A stretch of 64,000 nucleotides of DNA from the NCBI GenBank assembly GCA_017590115.1, contig JAGGNK010013558.1:7731969-7795968 (forward strand), given 5' to 3'. The stretch's first letter is position 1, and each line of letters begins with the position of its first letter. The DNA comes from Montifringilla adamsi (taxonomy: Eukaryota; Chordata; Aves; Passeriformes; Passeridae). Of the stretch, positions 1 to 12,358 are shown piece after piece. Made by a program: the position numbers and the translations under genes. The notes below the pieces were generated by a model. It did not search any database, was not told the DNA's origin, and saw only the letters and a list, made by a program, of their open reading frames with translations.

Positions 1-3000
1 GGGTTTAGTACATAATGGAAATATGCTTCCTATCATCATTACTGTTTCTTTCAGCAGTGACCAGCTGAACTGCCATTTCTAATACAAAACCTGTAATTCA
101 GAGGTTTGTGACTCAGTTTTTTTAAACCACAGGCTGTCACTGTTTTTCTGCTTTGCCAACCAAATTAATGTGGTACAAGGATAGGCATCCTGCCCTAATT
201 TGGAAGCTGACTGTGCCTGCAGCAACATGAGAGATCATTTTGCAGTAGTCTTATGGTTCAAGTTGTCAGTCTGGATAATTTTTTGTAACTCGCTGAGCAT
301 TTTTAAATGGTGAGTATGTATATAAAATGCTACTTAAATAAAAAGACCTCAAGAAATCTTGAAGTATTATTTTCCTTAAAGACAGTATTAATTCAATACT
401 ACTGATAGCTATACGGAGAAATACTTTGGTTGTTTGAGACAGGAAAAGAGACCAGAACTCTGTGTCAATCTGTCCTCATTTGGCCACATGATGTTATTTG
501 TATATGGACAACTTCTGGTTTTGAAAACAATGCACTGGGTTGTAGAGATGAACTCTTTTGTGCTAGTATGGTACATGCAAAGGGACTGAAAATAATTTTA
601 ATATACAATAAACAAGGAAGTTTTATATCTCTTATTGAAACACCCCAGAAATCTAAATGGGTCCTCGAGAATTAACTAGCTAGTATAATGATCAGAAAGG
701 ACCCTGGGGGACTGAATTCTGTGTTTTACAAATAATATTTCAAATCTGAATATCACTTCTGCTATCAATAATCCTTTTGGCCTGACAGAAACAGATAAGA
801 TTTATTCCACTGTGCACAATACCAACCATAACAATGTATATTACTGTAGTGCACCTGGAGTGCTGTTTTCATTCCTTCTTTCTCTTATTCTAAATCATTC
901 CAAATGTGTTTGTACACTTGTGCCTTATCTCTGTTCTTTTGTCATCCACTATCTGCTTTGTCATGCTTTGCTGCCCTCACAGTCTAGCAGTGTGTGGATC
1001 AATTATACCACCCACTAACCATAAGTCTGTTGTCGCCTTTGTTGTGAGGATACAGATTTTCACCTAACTGTGAAGTGGGTCTCTGTAGTCCATAATCACA
1101 GAACTATTACAGCAAAAATTTAAATGATACTTTGTATGTGACATTCTTATTTTTGTGAAATGCGTACTGGGCCGAAGCAATTTAAGCTTACATCAGCAGA
1201 GGAACTGCATCATTAGTCTCTGGATGAAGAGACAATTCAATTTTTTTCCAATTATATAATTTTAAACACTGGTATATTTAAAATGGATTTCTATTTATTT
1301 ATTTATAAGATCGTTCAATTTTAATTTTAAGTGTTCACTTTCCCTAATTCAATTTTCAATAAGTTTCCCTTGATAATAATTAAACTTGCAGACTGACACA
1401 GAATTATTAATCTTGTGAAACCAATTACAGGCTAAGAAATCATCCTTGGCTTAGTAGTATTTGATTCATCTCCTGTTACAAAGAACCTTCCCTTTTTTTT
1501 TCTCTTTTAAATTCAGCAATTTACCAACTCTATGCCATTAATTTGCTATCAGTTCTGCGTTCTCTTTTTATTACATAAATAATTCTATTTACTTCTCTGT
1601 GGCCATCCTTTAATTCTATTTCTGTGAATGTGGGAAATTCCACGGGTGTGTGCCAGTGAGATTGACAGTCACAGGAAAGATTAAACATTGTTCAGGTTTT
1701 GTTTTTTCACACTTTTCGTGTCAAAACCCAATGCTACAAGACCCACATACCAAAGTTAAAAATGGCAAGTAAAAATGCCTTTGAATCATTAAGAGGAAAA
1801 GAAACTATTTTCATAATCAGTAAAGTTCCGTGTTTTAAAACAATGTACTTTAAAAGCATCAACTTCTTGATCCCTCTTAAAGCACAGGTTTTTTGCTTAA
1901 AGTCTTGCCAAGTACCCCTGTAGATTTACCTGCCTGCACTATACCTGTTTTATAGTTTTCATGTCCCTTACACTTAGGAAGGGATTTGACCCTTCTAGGT
2001 CTCAGTTGCACAATCCTAGCCATTCCAAGCAATAGAGCAATGTGAACAACTTGTCAGGACAGTAGCACAAAGGGCATAAGAACATTAACCTCAAATATAG
2101 GGCAATGACTGCTGCTGTGCTCTGTCCTCCAGCAATACCAAAGAATATGAGCCAGCAGAACTGCAGTTTCATGCTATTCCTGTAAGTCAATAAACAGATA
2201 CTATTTCCTCTGAGAAAAAAAATGGGAAAGCAATTTTGACCCTGTCATGTGTCCTTCAAGCCCAGTTCTCCCAAGGGGTGCCCTTGGAATCATGGAGCTT
2301 TACGATTTTCTTCTTAATCAGAAATGTGTCTAAAATTATAGCACAGTGCCCTATATAAAATAACAAAACCTAATAGGAAACAGATAATTAGGCTGTTCTC
2401 AATAAAGTGTTTGTCATGTTGGAAGAAATTGATATCTAGAGGGATTTGTGATAAATCAGTAAATTTAAAAGTCATATGGATTAAATTTACAGGGATTTTA
2501 GTGAAAAAAAACCCAAACCCCACAAGAATTATTTCCATTTATGTATCACTGTCAGAAAAAACTACATCTACAAGAGAAAGCCCATAAAATGCTTCTGCTC
2601 TAAAACACTGAATTTGGTGATGATTCAACAGCATGAAGCACTGAACATACAGCAGTGTCACTTAAGTATGGAATGAAGCAAGGAGGAGTGAGCATTTTGG
2701 AATGAGAAAGGGGAAAAAGCTGCCAGATTTATCTATGGCAAACAAGGTGACAGGTTATGAACATAGCGAGAAAACTTCTTCCCCTACTGCCTCTCTGTTT
2801 TCAAGCAGCAACAAGAAAGAAAGGTTAATGCAGTTCATCAGCTGGGAACTTCTAGCAAGTCCAAAATGTCAGAGCATCAAAAGAATATGGAGAGCAACAG
2901 GATCCTGAAGTGTTTCACACCTCTCCCTTAACAGGACACAGAACTTGTCAGCAGTTTATACTTGTGTACCCTCTCACACTGATGTCCAGATACTGCTTCC

Positions 3001-4960
3001 TGTCTTTCCTTAGGTAAAAATTTGACCTGCAGAGCATAAGGACTTTAAGTATTGTTGAATTATGAACATATGAAAAAAATTATCAAAACCAAAAAGCCTA
3101 GCAAAACCCCCAAACAAAAGAGACTGTAAAGCAGACCATTGTCTATTTAATTTTTAATTTGTTTTGAAACTCTCTAATACAGGATTTAAAATAAATTAGT
3201 CTCCTTTATGCTCAAGGCCTTCTAGACTACCTAATAACTTGTATCTACACTGTCTAATTTATTACCTCTAAATTTGCCTTAGCGGCTTAAATAAATAACT
3301 TAATATAATTAGAAGTCGTTCTAGTAAAAGCATTTAAAAATGGTAAATGTAAGTAAAAGCAAATTGGATTCAAGCTACAATTAAATGTTAAATGACCAAT
3401 TGTGTTAAGGAGGAAAAAAAGAGAAGAAGTCCTCTATCACAATGAAGTAGGCAAGCTGTGTCTTGCACAGCTGAAATAGCACAGAGGAGCAAACAGGCTC
3501 ATGTTCATGACTGCTGGCTTTGCTACGCAGTGCTCATTCCTCTGGTTTTACAGAGGGTTTCAGTTTTCTTCATCATCCTTCCTTTTTTTCCTCAAAGAAA
3601 AAATAAATCTACACACTGCTATCAGCAGGAAAAAAAACACGTTGAAGACAAACCATTTTTCATCACTTTAGAAATGCTAATGTTATTTTTAATGTGATGT
3701 AAAAGTTACCCACTAGAGGTGAATGTGACAAAAATGTCACTGTTTATGGCATTTAAAGAAACATTTAAAAATTAAATGGGAAAAGATTTCTTTCTAAGTG
3801 TGCATTTAAAACATGCACAATTTCAGAAATATTTCTTTTTGAGCAGGTATATCACTCTAGGGATGTCAACTTTATTATTTTGGAAGACAGATTTGTACCA
3901 ATTCTTGGGGTGCTGGAGTGGAGGGAGTAGGAAGAAAGACAAAATAACTTGAGAAGAAGTAAGGTAGTGAGGGAAATTACTTAGCCCTGTCCCACAATTT
4001 TCTGTTAAAAAGGTTGATGTCTAATACTGAAATACTCAATAGAGCTGCAGTATTGAGCCCAGAAAGAAGATTTTAAAAAGACAATTCAGCTCCACTACAC
4101 AATCATTACTGGCCATAACTGTCATCTTCTGCTTTTTCTTCATATCTATAGCACAGACACAAAAGCATGATCTCTCCAGCCTCAAAGATAATTATATATT
4201 GTTATGATTTCCATTTAGTAGACTAAAAAAAGCCCTCACAAATGTACAAATACTTACTACATTATGATTTATCTATTTAATATATGAATATTTTTATTAG
4301 GAATATAACTGAATTTGCCTATCAATGATTAAAGGAGTTAAGAAAATGGACTGCTGATAGCAGAAATAATGTAAAATAGTCTAGGTATTTAGCTGACAAC
4401 ATAGAAAACCAGAGAATATGACATCTGCAATTTAAATGAATACCTTCTTTATATGAATCTTTAAATTACCATATTTGAATTCCAGCCTCTACAAATGTTT
4501 TTATTGTGGAGACACTTACAGAAAAAAATTTCAGTGCATTATCATTTTAGCTGAAACAGGCATCTGGTGTGTTCACTTTGACAGACTGCTTTACAACAGC
4601 AGCAAAGATTCACAAATTGTTCTTGTGTTCTTATAATCAAATAATAAAGCTAGGGAGAAATACAGTCTTGATTGATCAAAAGAAGAAATTGGCCTGATTA
4701 CAGTGATTACACAGTATAAAATCGCGTTTAAATTGAATAAACAGAAGAATTTTCTAGAGTCTTCATTGCATTCAAAATGATGACTGGCATTAACAGAAGC
4801 AAAGGCAGCAAAACAGAGCTACCTTTGGCTGCAGCTGAGCAGATCACCACACCTATTCGGCCACTGTGAGTAAAAACTTCTAACCTCCACTGTAATTATT
4901 GATATTTCTCTTCCTGGTTGTTCTCACCTCATCTCAATCTCTAACTAATCCAAAAGAGAG

Positions 4961-4988
4961 TTTATTTATTTATTTATTTTTTTTTTTT
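4961..4988. repeat. TTTA microsatellite with T run
   Basis: About four to five TTTA units followed by a run of 11 or more T. Confidence 0.9.
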
Positions 4989-5059
4989 ACAGCAAAAAAT
5001 TAAAAGTTACAGCAATTCCATCAAAAGTGCACTGCACTTTTTTTCCTGGCTCCACAGTA

Positions 5060-5081
5060 AACAGATCTGTACAGATCTGTT
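5060..5081. repeat. 22-bp perfect palindrome made of two acagatctgt units
   Basis: The 10-bp palindrome acagatctgt occurs twice in tandem (5061-5070, 5071-5080), and with its flanking a and t forms a 22-bp perfect palindrome. Confidence 0.95.
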
Positions 5082-5302
5082 CATGCTCTCTGCATTGTTA
5101 CTGCACTTGAACCATCACTTCTCCTTGCACTCTCTCTCTCTGCTGTACCAGATATGTTCTACCAGAAGTTAATAATGACCCATGACTGCAGGAAACAGGA
5201 CTGCTCCTGCAGGTGGATTTTGACTGCCTTATCCTCTGTAATGACCAAATCTAAAATAAGCAGAGACTCCCAATGCATTAGCATACAAAAACTTTTCAGT
5301 GG

Positions 5303-5713
5303 TTTAGGAGGAGGAGAGCATCCAAAGGAGGGCAGTGAAGGTGGTGAAAGGTCTGGAGGTGAAGCTGTGTGAGGAGCAGCTGAGGGCACTGGGTCTGTTG
5401 AGCCTGGAGGAGACTGAGGGCAGACCTCACTGCAGGTACAGCTTCCTTGTGAGGGGAAGAGGAGGGGCAGGCACTGATCTCTGATCCCTGGTGACTGTAA
5501 CAGGATACAAGGGAAGGACCTGAAGTTGTGCCAGGGTGGTAGTTTAGGTTGGCTATCAGGGACAGGTTCTTCCTCCAGAGAGTGGATGGGTAGCAGAACA
5601 GCTGCCCGGGGCAGTGGTCACAGTATCAGTCTGATGGTCCTATGCAAGCCCAGGAGCTGGACCTGATGATCCCTGTGGGTCTCTTTCACCTCAACATATT
5701 CTATGCTTCCGTG
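5303..5713 (+). mobile_element. CR1 LINE 3' fragment
   Basis: Matches the 3' end of avian CR1: the gaggagcagctgagggcact region, the rgactgagggcagacctca segment, the agttgtgccagggtggtagttta segment, and the terminus gatccctgtgggtctctttcac ending in the short tandem ATTCTATG-type repeat (attctatg cttccgtg). Truncated at the 5' end, as most CR1 copies are, and clearly diverged. Together with the second copy it points to a bird or other sauropsid genome. Confidence 0.9.
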
Positions 5714-7525
5714 TGGAAAATTGGATTTTTCAAAATGTGAATTCATGAAAACAAATGGGAGTTAGAGATACCGTCTTAAGAAAACACACAGAATTTTGAA
5801 TTTTGATAAACACTGTATTGAGATAAAATGCGGAAAGCATGAAAATAATAGAGTGAAACTGGAAGTGCAGAGGGACTACAAAAATAAGGAAAAATAAAAC
5901 TGATTGATACAAGAGAATTTAAAAGCAGGGAACACTTTGAACTTCTCTTTCTCTAGGTGTGTAAGACTTTCCAATACCACAGGGGAAACTTCATGCTTGA
6001 GACCTAAACTTTGAGCTTGTATCATCAGAAAAGATATTTGGAATATACAGACGACTTTTTAATATAAACTCCTAGCAATTTTGGCATATGTGACACAGAG
6101 GAGAACACATTCACATAAGGCACCACTTTCCTTATGATTAAATTCTTGGTCATAAAATAATTTTTAACTTTCCAATAGAAAGTCATAATAAAACACAACA
6201 TTAATGGAATCTGTAACAGTTACTACGATCATTTCAGAACAATTACAAATATAAAAGTACTTACCATAGCCTTAAAAATCCAGACAAGATAGGAAAGAAA
6301 TTATAGACAGTATTAATTTGTCAGATTCATTGCACAACAAAGAAAATAAATTATATTTATTTTAGTCAGCATAAAAAAGTTTAGCACTCATTTCTAACAA
6401 TACTGTTTCTGTTTTTCTGAAACAGTCATAAGTAAGCATAAAAAAGGATCATTTACATTTATTTAGATGTCTTAATGCATTCTGAGCTATACCTTTCTGT
6501 AAGCACTTCCAACAATTAAGAACAAAGCAGAGTGCCATTTAACATGCATTCAAGAATCATAGCAGGACAATAGACTATATTTGTTTAATAGAACTAATGG
6601 CAGAGGGGCTGCTGTCAAAAAGATGATTTAAATGAATGCAGACTCTACTATGTTGTGCACTGTAACTTTTCATCAGTTTCAAAAGGAATTCTGCTCTGAA
6701 ATGGTATCTGTGCTTTCTCTTTTTGTCTGCTCAGACAGTGTGGTGGATCACCACAGAGTAACTGAACACAGGAACTGAGAAAACATTGAGCAATAATAGA
6801 CAAAGACTGATATTTTAACAACAAAGATAGTAGTCATTTACTTAGCCTAACAGCCAATCACTTCTTTATAGTGAGAAATTGGTTTGGGGGCTCACCATCA
6901 TCAGAGACTAAAGATGTATTTTATAGAATTATGAATTCTATACTACAGGAAAAGAAAAAGAGAAATGTGAATAGCACTTGAAATTCTTTGGGGCAGAGAG
7001 GCTCTTCTTAATCTTGTTTAGACTGGAAGTCAGAAAAAATCTCAAAGGAACTGCCATTCTTTTCCACTGAAATTTCTTTTCTTAAATTATTCTTGTTTAC
7101 AATGACTGTTAAAAACCCTGATTACCTCATCTTGTACCTAAAGTATTCATAAATCTTTAAAATATTAATAGTGAAAAGGGCTGCTTTTTAAAAGGAACTT
7201 TCTCTTTCAGTATCAAAATATATCAACTGGAACAGTATCCCAAACGCTCCATAGCATCTTTGTGAAAATGAGTAGCTTTTTATTGCATGAAATGCACATT
7301 ACTTGATTACACCAGTAATACCTAAATATCCAATGAGATATTCAGACTTATCTAGTACGTTATAATAACTGCCTCATTGACTTTTACTGCCTTCAATCCA
7401 TTCTCTCAAGACTCCTTTTTTTCCATAAAACAATTGTTGTAAACTGTCATTCAGATGCACAATAGTAATTACAAGAAAGACCTGCACAACTGGCAAATGA
7501 ATCAACAGTTTCAGAAATTACTCAC

Positions 7526-7598
7526 CACATCTCGAACAATGGGAAAAGATTTCTTTCTTCGCAGGTCTGGCATGCTGTCAATTCCGTACAGTCCACGA
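7526..7598 (-). CDS. UNC13C: UNC13C 73-bp exon with the [15 protein letters not shown] motif
   Basis: One base completes the Gly codon of the previous exon, then 24 codons read [16 protein letters not shown] followed by [23 protein letters not shown] is nearly invariant in Munc13-2 and Munc13-3 (GLIIIDSMPDIRKRK in Munc13-1) and lies just N-terminal to the C1 diacylglycerol-binding region. Acceptor tttatcttacag|T and donor GATGTG|gtgagt are both good. It ends in phase 0. The next exon, which should start the AMTLAARKSG-like segment leading to C1, was not found in 1-7525 and presumably lies outside the window. Confidence 0.96.
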
Positions 7599-10500
7599 CT
7601 GTAAGATAAAAAGGCAAAGAAGAAAATAAAAACATGGAGCTTACAAGACTACATCCTTAAGAACTGCCTACAGTATCTCTATTTACAGTTAAAAATCAAA
7701 CTTAGCAGTTATCAGCCAAAGGCATGTGCTCCAACTAAAAAACCAGTGCGAGTGTTTTTGGTGCTTTTTCTTCTGGCATTCAACCAAAGCAGAGTAGCTA
7801 AAAGGTTGTTTAATACCTCCTAAAACTTTTTACCATTGATTTAGAAATTACAAGAAAAGCTTTCCATTGTAAGTTCTTGTATATCTGGTAGTTGAGATGC
7901 AGCCCAACGTTACATATTGAACATCATTGATGTTAATGAATATTGTTGTATCAAATTTGATACAAAGCTTAAAATATCTAGCTAAATACATAATCGCATC
8001 TCAAATGACTCTATGCAACTGTGGAAAACAGAACTTGTCACATTTTAAAATAATTCCACGGTGACCATCATAATTTTCTCTCTTGCCTGGTTTGAGCTTT
8101 TTCATTGAGAACACAATTAAACCCCAGTTAGAGCTCACATATACTTGGAAACAACAACAAAGAGAAACTTGGAGTCACTTCAAAGAATAAAAGGTTGACA
8201 CACCAACAGAATTTAAAAGAATACATATTGATCTGTATAACAAATTGGCTTCACTCCCTCTAACTATTCCAAACAATTAACACAGGTATCTTCCTGAACT
8301 TTTTCCACAGAGGATTTTGGAAAGATCATCTCTATATACCTTGTCAGTTCTAATTCAGAGATACTTGGAAGTTCTCAGAGAAGCTGGGACATCAGATTTT
8401 TCAAGACCCAACATTTTCCTCTGCATGGTCCTTTATTTGGGACTGCCTCAAATACCCTTTTCAGTTCTTATATTTCTATCTCTGTGTATATAAAAACTGC
8501 ATTCACTACAAAGACTTTATCACCTGAAAGCCCTAAGTTTTTTACACCTCTTACAATTATGATGTGAAAAGAGATATAACCAAAATTAGTGAAGAATTTT
8601 TCAGTTCCTTGTGATGCATTCACACTATTCTCTAAGAAAGGGAAAAGAATTGATTTTCTGTTTATGCAACTCCTTTATATTTTCCCACAACCATTTTCCT
8701 GTGTCAGGTTGTGATACTAGAATTTTTTTCAATAACATAAAGATCAAAGTAGACCCATATTGCAGCTTCCAGACATACTTACAAACCCAGCAAAAGTGTG
8801 ATAGAAATAAAATAACATTTCTGAGGTTGTGAAAAGTAAATGTACAGAGACCAAGAAATAAAATCAGGGCTTTTTGCTACTCAGGAGCAGTTCCATCAGC
8901 AGTAAATAAAACTTATTGTGTATAAGGCATTCTTATGTTCACATAGAGGCAATATCTGTCAAAGGATTTCCATTTATTATTCTGTTCTATACCATAAAAA
9001 TATGACTAAAATAGAGGTTCTTACTAAACTCATTTTAGTCATCATTAAGAAATAACAGAGCAAGGGAAAAAATTTCATGTTAATGTAGGCTATACATTGA
9101 ATTCTCTATTCCCCTCCCTACTTCCAATTATAACCCAACAATAACTTGACATAGAAGATGATGAAGTGGAATCATAATAATTTGATAAAAGTTATCATTA
9201 AAGGCAAGGAAAAAAACCTGTCATATTGACTATTTTTTGGTGCTTCTGGAAATATTCTGCCTAACAGTAATCTATTTGAATTTGTCAGAGAATTCAAGAA
9301 AAATAAATTTGATTTACCATAGAGACAATACCACTGAAGAAAAGGAGTAATCGTCTGCATGCAGCACCATCTGTGTATCGTTAGCGAATTTCAGAATGGA
9401 TTAGGCCATGTGGTAAAATTATCAGTCTCTGACTGCTCATTAAGAAGCAGTAAATTAATACAAGAGCAAGTCTCTGGAAAAAGTAAAACAGTACTACCCA
9501 GGATCCATATACATGGTGAGAACTCCAGCTGACCTACTTTTGCATCTTAAAAATGTGGAAATAAGGAGCTCTAAAGTGCCTCATCTTCAAGAAAGTGAAG
9601 AAAAGTAAAATGAAGATGTTATTATGTCATATTGGTATGGAACAACCAGGAAAGATGGTGCTTCTGCCTTTTAGCAGAGGAGTTGCATGAGAAGCCCCAG
9701 AAATGCTGTCTTTGGTCTTCGCCTTTATGTTCTTGCCTTGGGCTACTCTCTCATTTCATGCAACCAAGAGAAGATCATTGCAGAGAATGGAGAGTTGCAG
9801 TCCCTGCTATGGACTTGCGCGTGCTGGTGCATGAGGTGGGGTCACAGCATTGTGCTATGACAGAGAGGGAAGAGCAAGAAAGAAGAGAGTCAGCTGGGGT
9901 ACTTTTGCATAGATAAAGCATGGTAACAATGGTTCTGAGGGAAGCAATCTCCTCCCTCACCTCAAATGGCAACACCTTCAGAGAGTAAGAGGCAGAAGGA
10001 GTCAGAGCTAACTGCAGTCAGTTGTGCTGGCAGTAAAAAGACTGAGGAATCCTAGAAATTAGCATTAGTTTTTGCACGAAGGAGTAGAGTGGGAAGTGTG
10101 ATTAAAACAGAGCCACAAATGTCTTTGAAATGATAGCATTCTCAGCCTGAATGAGAAGTTACATGAAAATTGCATAACTGTTTTTAAGGAGGCCTAGCGA
10201 AACAGAGGCTTGAATAAAGCTACTGAAGACAGCAAAGCAAGGCAAGGACAGGTCTAAACTTTATCAGCAAAAGAAGTACGGTTTCATCTAAAAACATGAG
10301 CTATTATTGAGCTACTGTCAGCCATTTCAGGTAGTCCTATACAGTGGTTACAGGATGTCTGCACAAGGGATTGACACAGTTTATTCTCAGACAATTCAAT
10401 GTTTGAATTTATTCACCTGTGAATAGAAGAGAGGGCATAAAAAGAGCAGCTTCAGTCTGTATAGTCCTTGTCTGTGGCAAAAATTCTTCTTACACCTATG

Positions 10501-11743
10501 AGATTTCTTTTTGTGTGAAACCCATAAAAATTAGGAACTCCACATTACTTTTTAAAGGTCTACACCTATTAAGAAACTGTAATTAAGCAACTGGTTAGGG
10601 AAAGTACATACAGCAAAACAGTATGGTCATGTGCAGCTTCCTACAGGCACAAATACTTGACTATCAGTACCTGCATTCTGAGTCTCCTTACAAAATTCTG
10701 CCCTAAACTACACAATAACCAGGTGTTAAACTGTTTCTCGTCTGTTTTGCATTTGGTGACTAATCCTGCACAATGTCACACGTGCCCTCACACTCTTACA
10801 GCAGCTCTGGAGGTTCTAGGAGCTGCAAAGGGCAGGAATAAACTTTGAGGTATGACTAACTATATGGAAACTACCTACACCACTAAAGAGCTGTAGATCA
10901 CTTATAAATTTGTTTAAAGTTTACCAATAAGTACAAATGTTACCCTAAGTATACCTTCCATAGAAGCAACTGCATAATATTAAGCAAATTAATGTCATAG
11001 CTACTTTTTAGCGACACCCACCTCCCCTCAAAATAGGAATCCAACCCAGAAAAACTTCATAGTGTCAATTGTATAGCATTTCAGGATAAAAGATTGAAGA
11101 TGAATGATTAATTTAATCTCATCCCCTTGTCTTTGTAATAAACTGTAATTATTGTAAAAAAGTACTTACAGAGTGCACCAGCAAGAGGATATACCCCTTT
11201 TAATTAGGTAACTAATATAACTGATAAATTTTACGAAAGGCTTTTATTTTTTTGCCTTTCCAGGTTGAATAATAAGAAAGTATTCAAAATAGGAAGGAAT
11301 CCCTTGAACTTGATGCAAGATAACTTAATTTGGAGACAACAAAACAAAATGTACAGGTTTCTTCCATATTCACTCTCAGCCACTGCAAGATCTTTTCCCT
11401 CGACTTTTTAATTTCAAGTACTAGAGTGATATTATATGGTTAGAATTGCAGTACTATACATTTACCAGAACAAAGACAAAATTAGGCTACATTTTTAAAG
11501 GACACTTATTTTACATGCAAAGAGGCAAAATTTCTTATCTAACTGACCTCACCATTGGAATTGTTGTATTAATTTCTCAAAAAAACTAATTAAAAAAAAA
11601 AAAAGGGAAGACATACATAATGAAACTATCTTCCTTTTAAAACAATAGTTTCTTAAAACAGAAAGCTTAGGAAAAGTACTATAACGCTGTAAGAATAATT
11701 TGCAGATACAAGTAACAAAATTCTCAATTATCTTTTTACTTAC
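7599..11743 (-). other. UNC13C intron between the 65-bp and 73-bp exons
   Basis: A 4.1-kb intron with gt...ag ends on the minus strand (gtaagt at 11743, cttacag before 7598). The stretch around 9630-10030 is somewhat richer in GC and may be a decayed transposable element, but I recognise no family. Confidence 0.85.
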
Positions 11744-11808
11744 CCAGCAAATGCTTGGACTGCATAAAGCTTGGAAGCATCCAAGGAACTTGCACTTACC
11801 AACCGAGC
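11744..11808 (-). CDS. UNC13C: UNC13C 65-bp exon, shared linker before the C1 region
   Basis: Twenty-one codons plus two bases: ARLVSASSLDASKLYAVQAFA then GG|. It corresponds to the mammalian Munc13-3 segment ARIVSGNDLDASKFSALQ and, by position, to the linker between the calmodulin-binding helix and the GLxxIDSMPD motif in Munc13-1. Donor CTGG|gtaagt is strong. Acceptor ctctattaaag|GCT has a short, interrupted pyrimidine tract preceded by a T run. The exon enters in phase 0, so it accepts either the microexon or the upstream exon at 48987-49053, which also ends in phase 0. An overlapping 115-codon open frame on the same strand (11549-11896) is in another frame and is not real. Confidence 0.94.
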
Positions 11809-12335
11809 CTTTAATAGAGATCAAAAAAAGCACAGTTACTTGGATGCTTTTAGTAAGTTTTGGACAGAATTTAACTGCATCAAACATGTAAGACATATGA
11901 AAATGTTTAGCAGGGTCAGCTCCAGGCCAAAGCTAGACTAACTGTTCCTTTGGGAAACATTTTGATAGCATTCAGCATTTAGTGACACGCAGTGGAAGAA
12001 CCCATGGGAAGGTAAGGTATTGCTTCCCAAATACTGTTGCCCTTTAAATCCTATAGTGAATGCAGGGTAGGTGATAATTAGAGGCAAAAATCAGATATCA
12101 CGTTTGACAGTAGCAGACCCCTGTGTTGGCAGTTATGGTAAGCACAACAGTGAGGGTTACCCTGTATATAAATGCAACACGTTCGCAATACAATCAAAGG
12201 AGAACAAAAGAGTGGAAAGCTGGGAAAAACCATGCATATCTGACAACTAAAATGACGGAACAAAACAGGTCAAATAAGTCACAAACAAACATCAACAAAA
12301 TACATGATCCCTATAGCAAATAGGTGATGTTAAAC

Positions 12336-12358
12336 CTTTTCATCCACAGAACCGCTAT
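12336..12358 (-). CDS. UNC13C: UNC13C 23-bp microexon (DSGSVDEK)
   Basis: The two exon bases AT complete the Asp codon begun by the last G of the giant exon, followed by seven codons to give DSGSVDEK. Mammalian Munc13-3 has DSSSVDEK at exactly this place. The acceptor is good (ctctttcag|AT). The donor AAG|gtttaa is weak because it lacks the usual purine at +3. Length 23 bp, entering in phase 1 and leaving in phase 0. If it were skipped, joining the giant exon to the 65-bp exon would shift the frame and reach a stop in the 73-bp exon, so inclusion is required for the classical protein. It lies only 527 bp upstream of the next exon. It is too short for ORF finding and was located by homology and phase. 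Confidence 0.93.

Larger units (their letters stand above)
1..7525 (-). other. UNC13C intron after the 73-bp exon (partial)
   Basis: AT-rich intronic sequence with no recognisable C1-region exon. It contains one CR1 fragment (5303-5713), a TTTA run (4961-4988) and a 22-bp palindrome (5060-5081). Everything else looks like ordinary unique intron. Confidence 0.8.

Noticed and set aside
4776..4867. Plus-strand open segment MMTGINRSKGSKTEL... with tag before and gtgagt after
   Set aside because: The acceptor is poor, the peptide is short and unrecognised, and there is no plus-strand partner exon; most likely chance.
11549..11896. 115-codon minus-strand open frame overlapping the 65-bp exon
   Set aside because: It runs through both splice sites in a different frame from the conserved ARLV...AFA peptide.
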